A DNA stretch of 64,000 bases from JASGIT01 sp047601665 (GTDB taxonomy: Bacteria; Pseudomonadota; Gammaproteobacteria; Burkholderiales; Burkholderiaceae_C), in NCBI GenBank assembly GCA_047601665.1, contig JASGIT010000001.1:4526001-4590000 (forward strand), written 5' to 3'. The stretch's first letter is position 1, and each line of letters begins with the position of its first letter. Positions 63,843 through 64,000 of this stretch are shown one piece after another. Both the position numbers and the translations under genes were made by a program. Under the pieces are notes generated by a model, which was not told the DNA's origin, made no database searches, and was given only the letters and a program-made list of their open reading frames with translations.

Positions 63843-64000
63843 ATGTCCCTGATCCCCTACGCCTTCGCCCGCCCCTTTCTCTTCGGCATGGACGCCGAAT
63901 CCGCCCACGAACTCACCATGCACATGCTCGCGCGCGGACAGCGCACGCCCATGCAATGGGCCTGGTGCAACGAAACGGTGGACGACCCCATCACCCTCGC
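63843..64000 (+). CDS. pyrD: Dihydroorotate dehydrogenase (quinone), 5' part only
   Basis: The first 52 residues are visible before the window ends. SLIPYAFARPFLFGMDAESAHELTM is the N-terminal membrane-associated helix pair of class 2 dihydroorotate dehydrogenases, which oxidise dihydroorotate with ubiquinone in pyrimidine synthesis. The FMN domain lies outside the window. Confidence 0.85.
   Translation, partial: MSLIPYAFARPFLFGMDAESAHELTMHMLARGQRTPMQWAWCNETVDDPITL

Overview
The window is a high-GC bacterial chromosome segment whose gene content and gene order fit a betaproteobacterium of the family Comamonadaceae (Acidovorax/Alicycliphilus/Diaphorobacter-like). The supporting evidence is the maf-rlmH-rsfS-hemF-purD order, the msrB-yciB-bolA-ppiC block, tripartite tricarboxylate (Bug) binding proteins, dense CoA-ester catabolism, and a dispersed hairpin repeat (GATAGCTGCCAGCGCTTG type) of a kind I associate with this family. 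The genus is inference; no rRNA gene is present.

Layout. 1-4800 is an accessory edge: the end of a beta-propeller-like gene, an unknown exported protein, decayed IS5- and IS3-type transposases, a terminator, and an intact tyrosine integrase that ends this region beside rng. 4813-10988 is a minus-strand housekeeping run (rng, maf, rlmH, rsfS, hemF, purD, yebC family). 11049-21089 is mainly plus strand: a HerA-like ATPase, an orphan glycosyltransferase, a threonine dehydratase-like enzyme, a lipoprotein nucleosidase, two exporters, and a complete yfiRNB-type cyclic-di-GMP module.

21141-28734 (minus) is a beta-oxidation block: reductase, thioesterase, SDR, acyl-CoA dehydrogenase, thiolase and a FadB-like multienzyme. 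28938-39160 (minus) is a second CoA-catabolic cluster that pairs an acyl-CoA synthetase with a complete Liv-type ABC importer, a 3-hydroxyacyl-CoA dehydrogenase and two tandem class III CoA-transferases. 39252-42756 (plus) holds selO-msrB-yciB-bolA-ppiC. 42829-46588 is a LysR regulator divergent from a Cys-nucleophile hydrolase and two tandem SDRs. 46604-51108 has an acyltransferase-like membrane protein, a Cys-rich unknown, an MHYT-GGDEF-EAL protein and a Bug protein.

51166-62333 (minus) is an eleven-gene propionyl-CoA operon: methylmalonyl-CoA mutase, a VapB/VapC pair, a DUF4260 membrane protein, meaB, pccB, a GST, an unknown exported protein, pccA, a probable methylmalonyl-CoA epimerase and bioB. 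It therefore makes the biotin its carboxylase needs, and it runs opposite a GntR regulator. rpiA and the start of pyrD close the window.

The items most worth a second look are the hairpin repeat that has entered protein-coding sequence (selO, the meaB end) and supplies the Shine-Dalgarno of maf; the toxin-antitoxin/DUF4260 unit inside the methylmalonyl operon; a LivF with Arg replacing the Walker A Lys; the histone-like tail on RsfS; and the Cys-rich unknown at 47368. I did not find a clearly new defence system, a CRISPR array or any tRNA.
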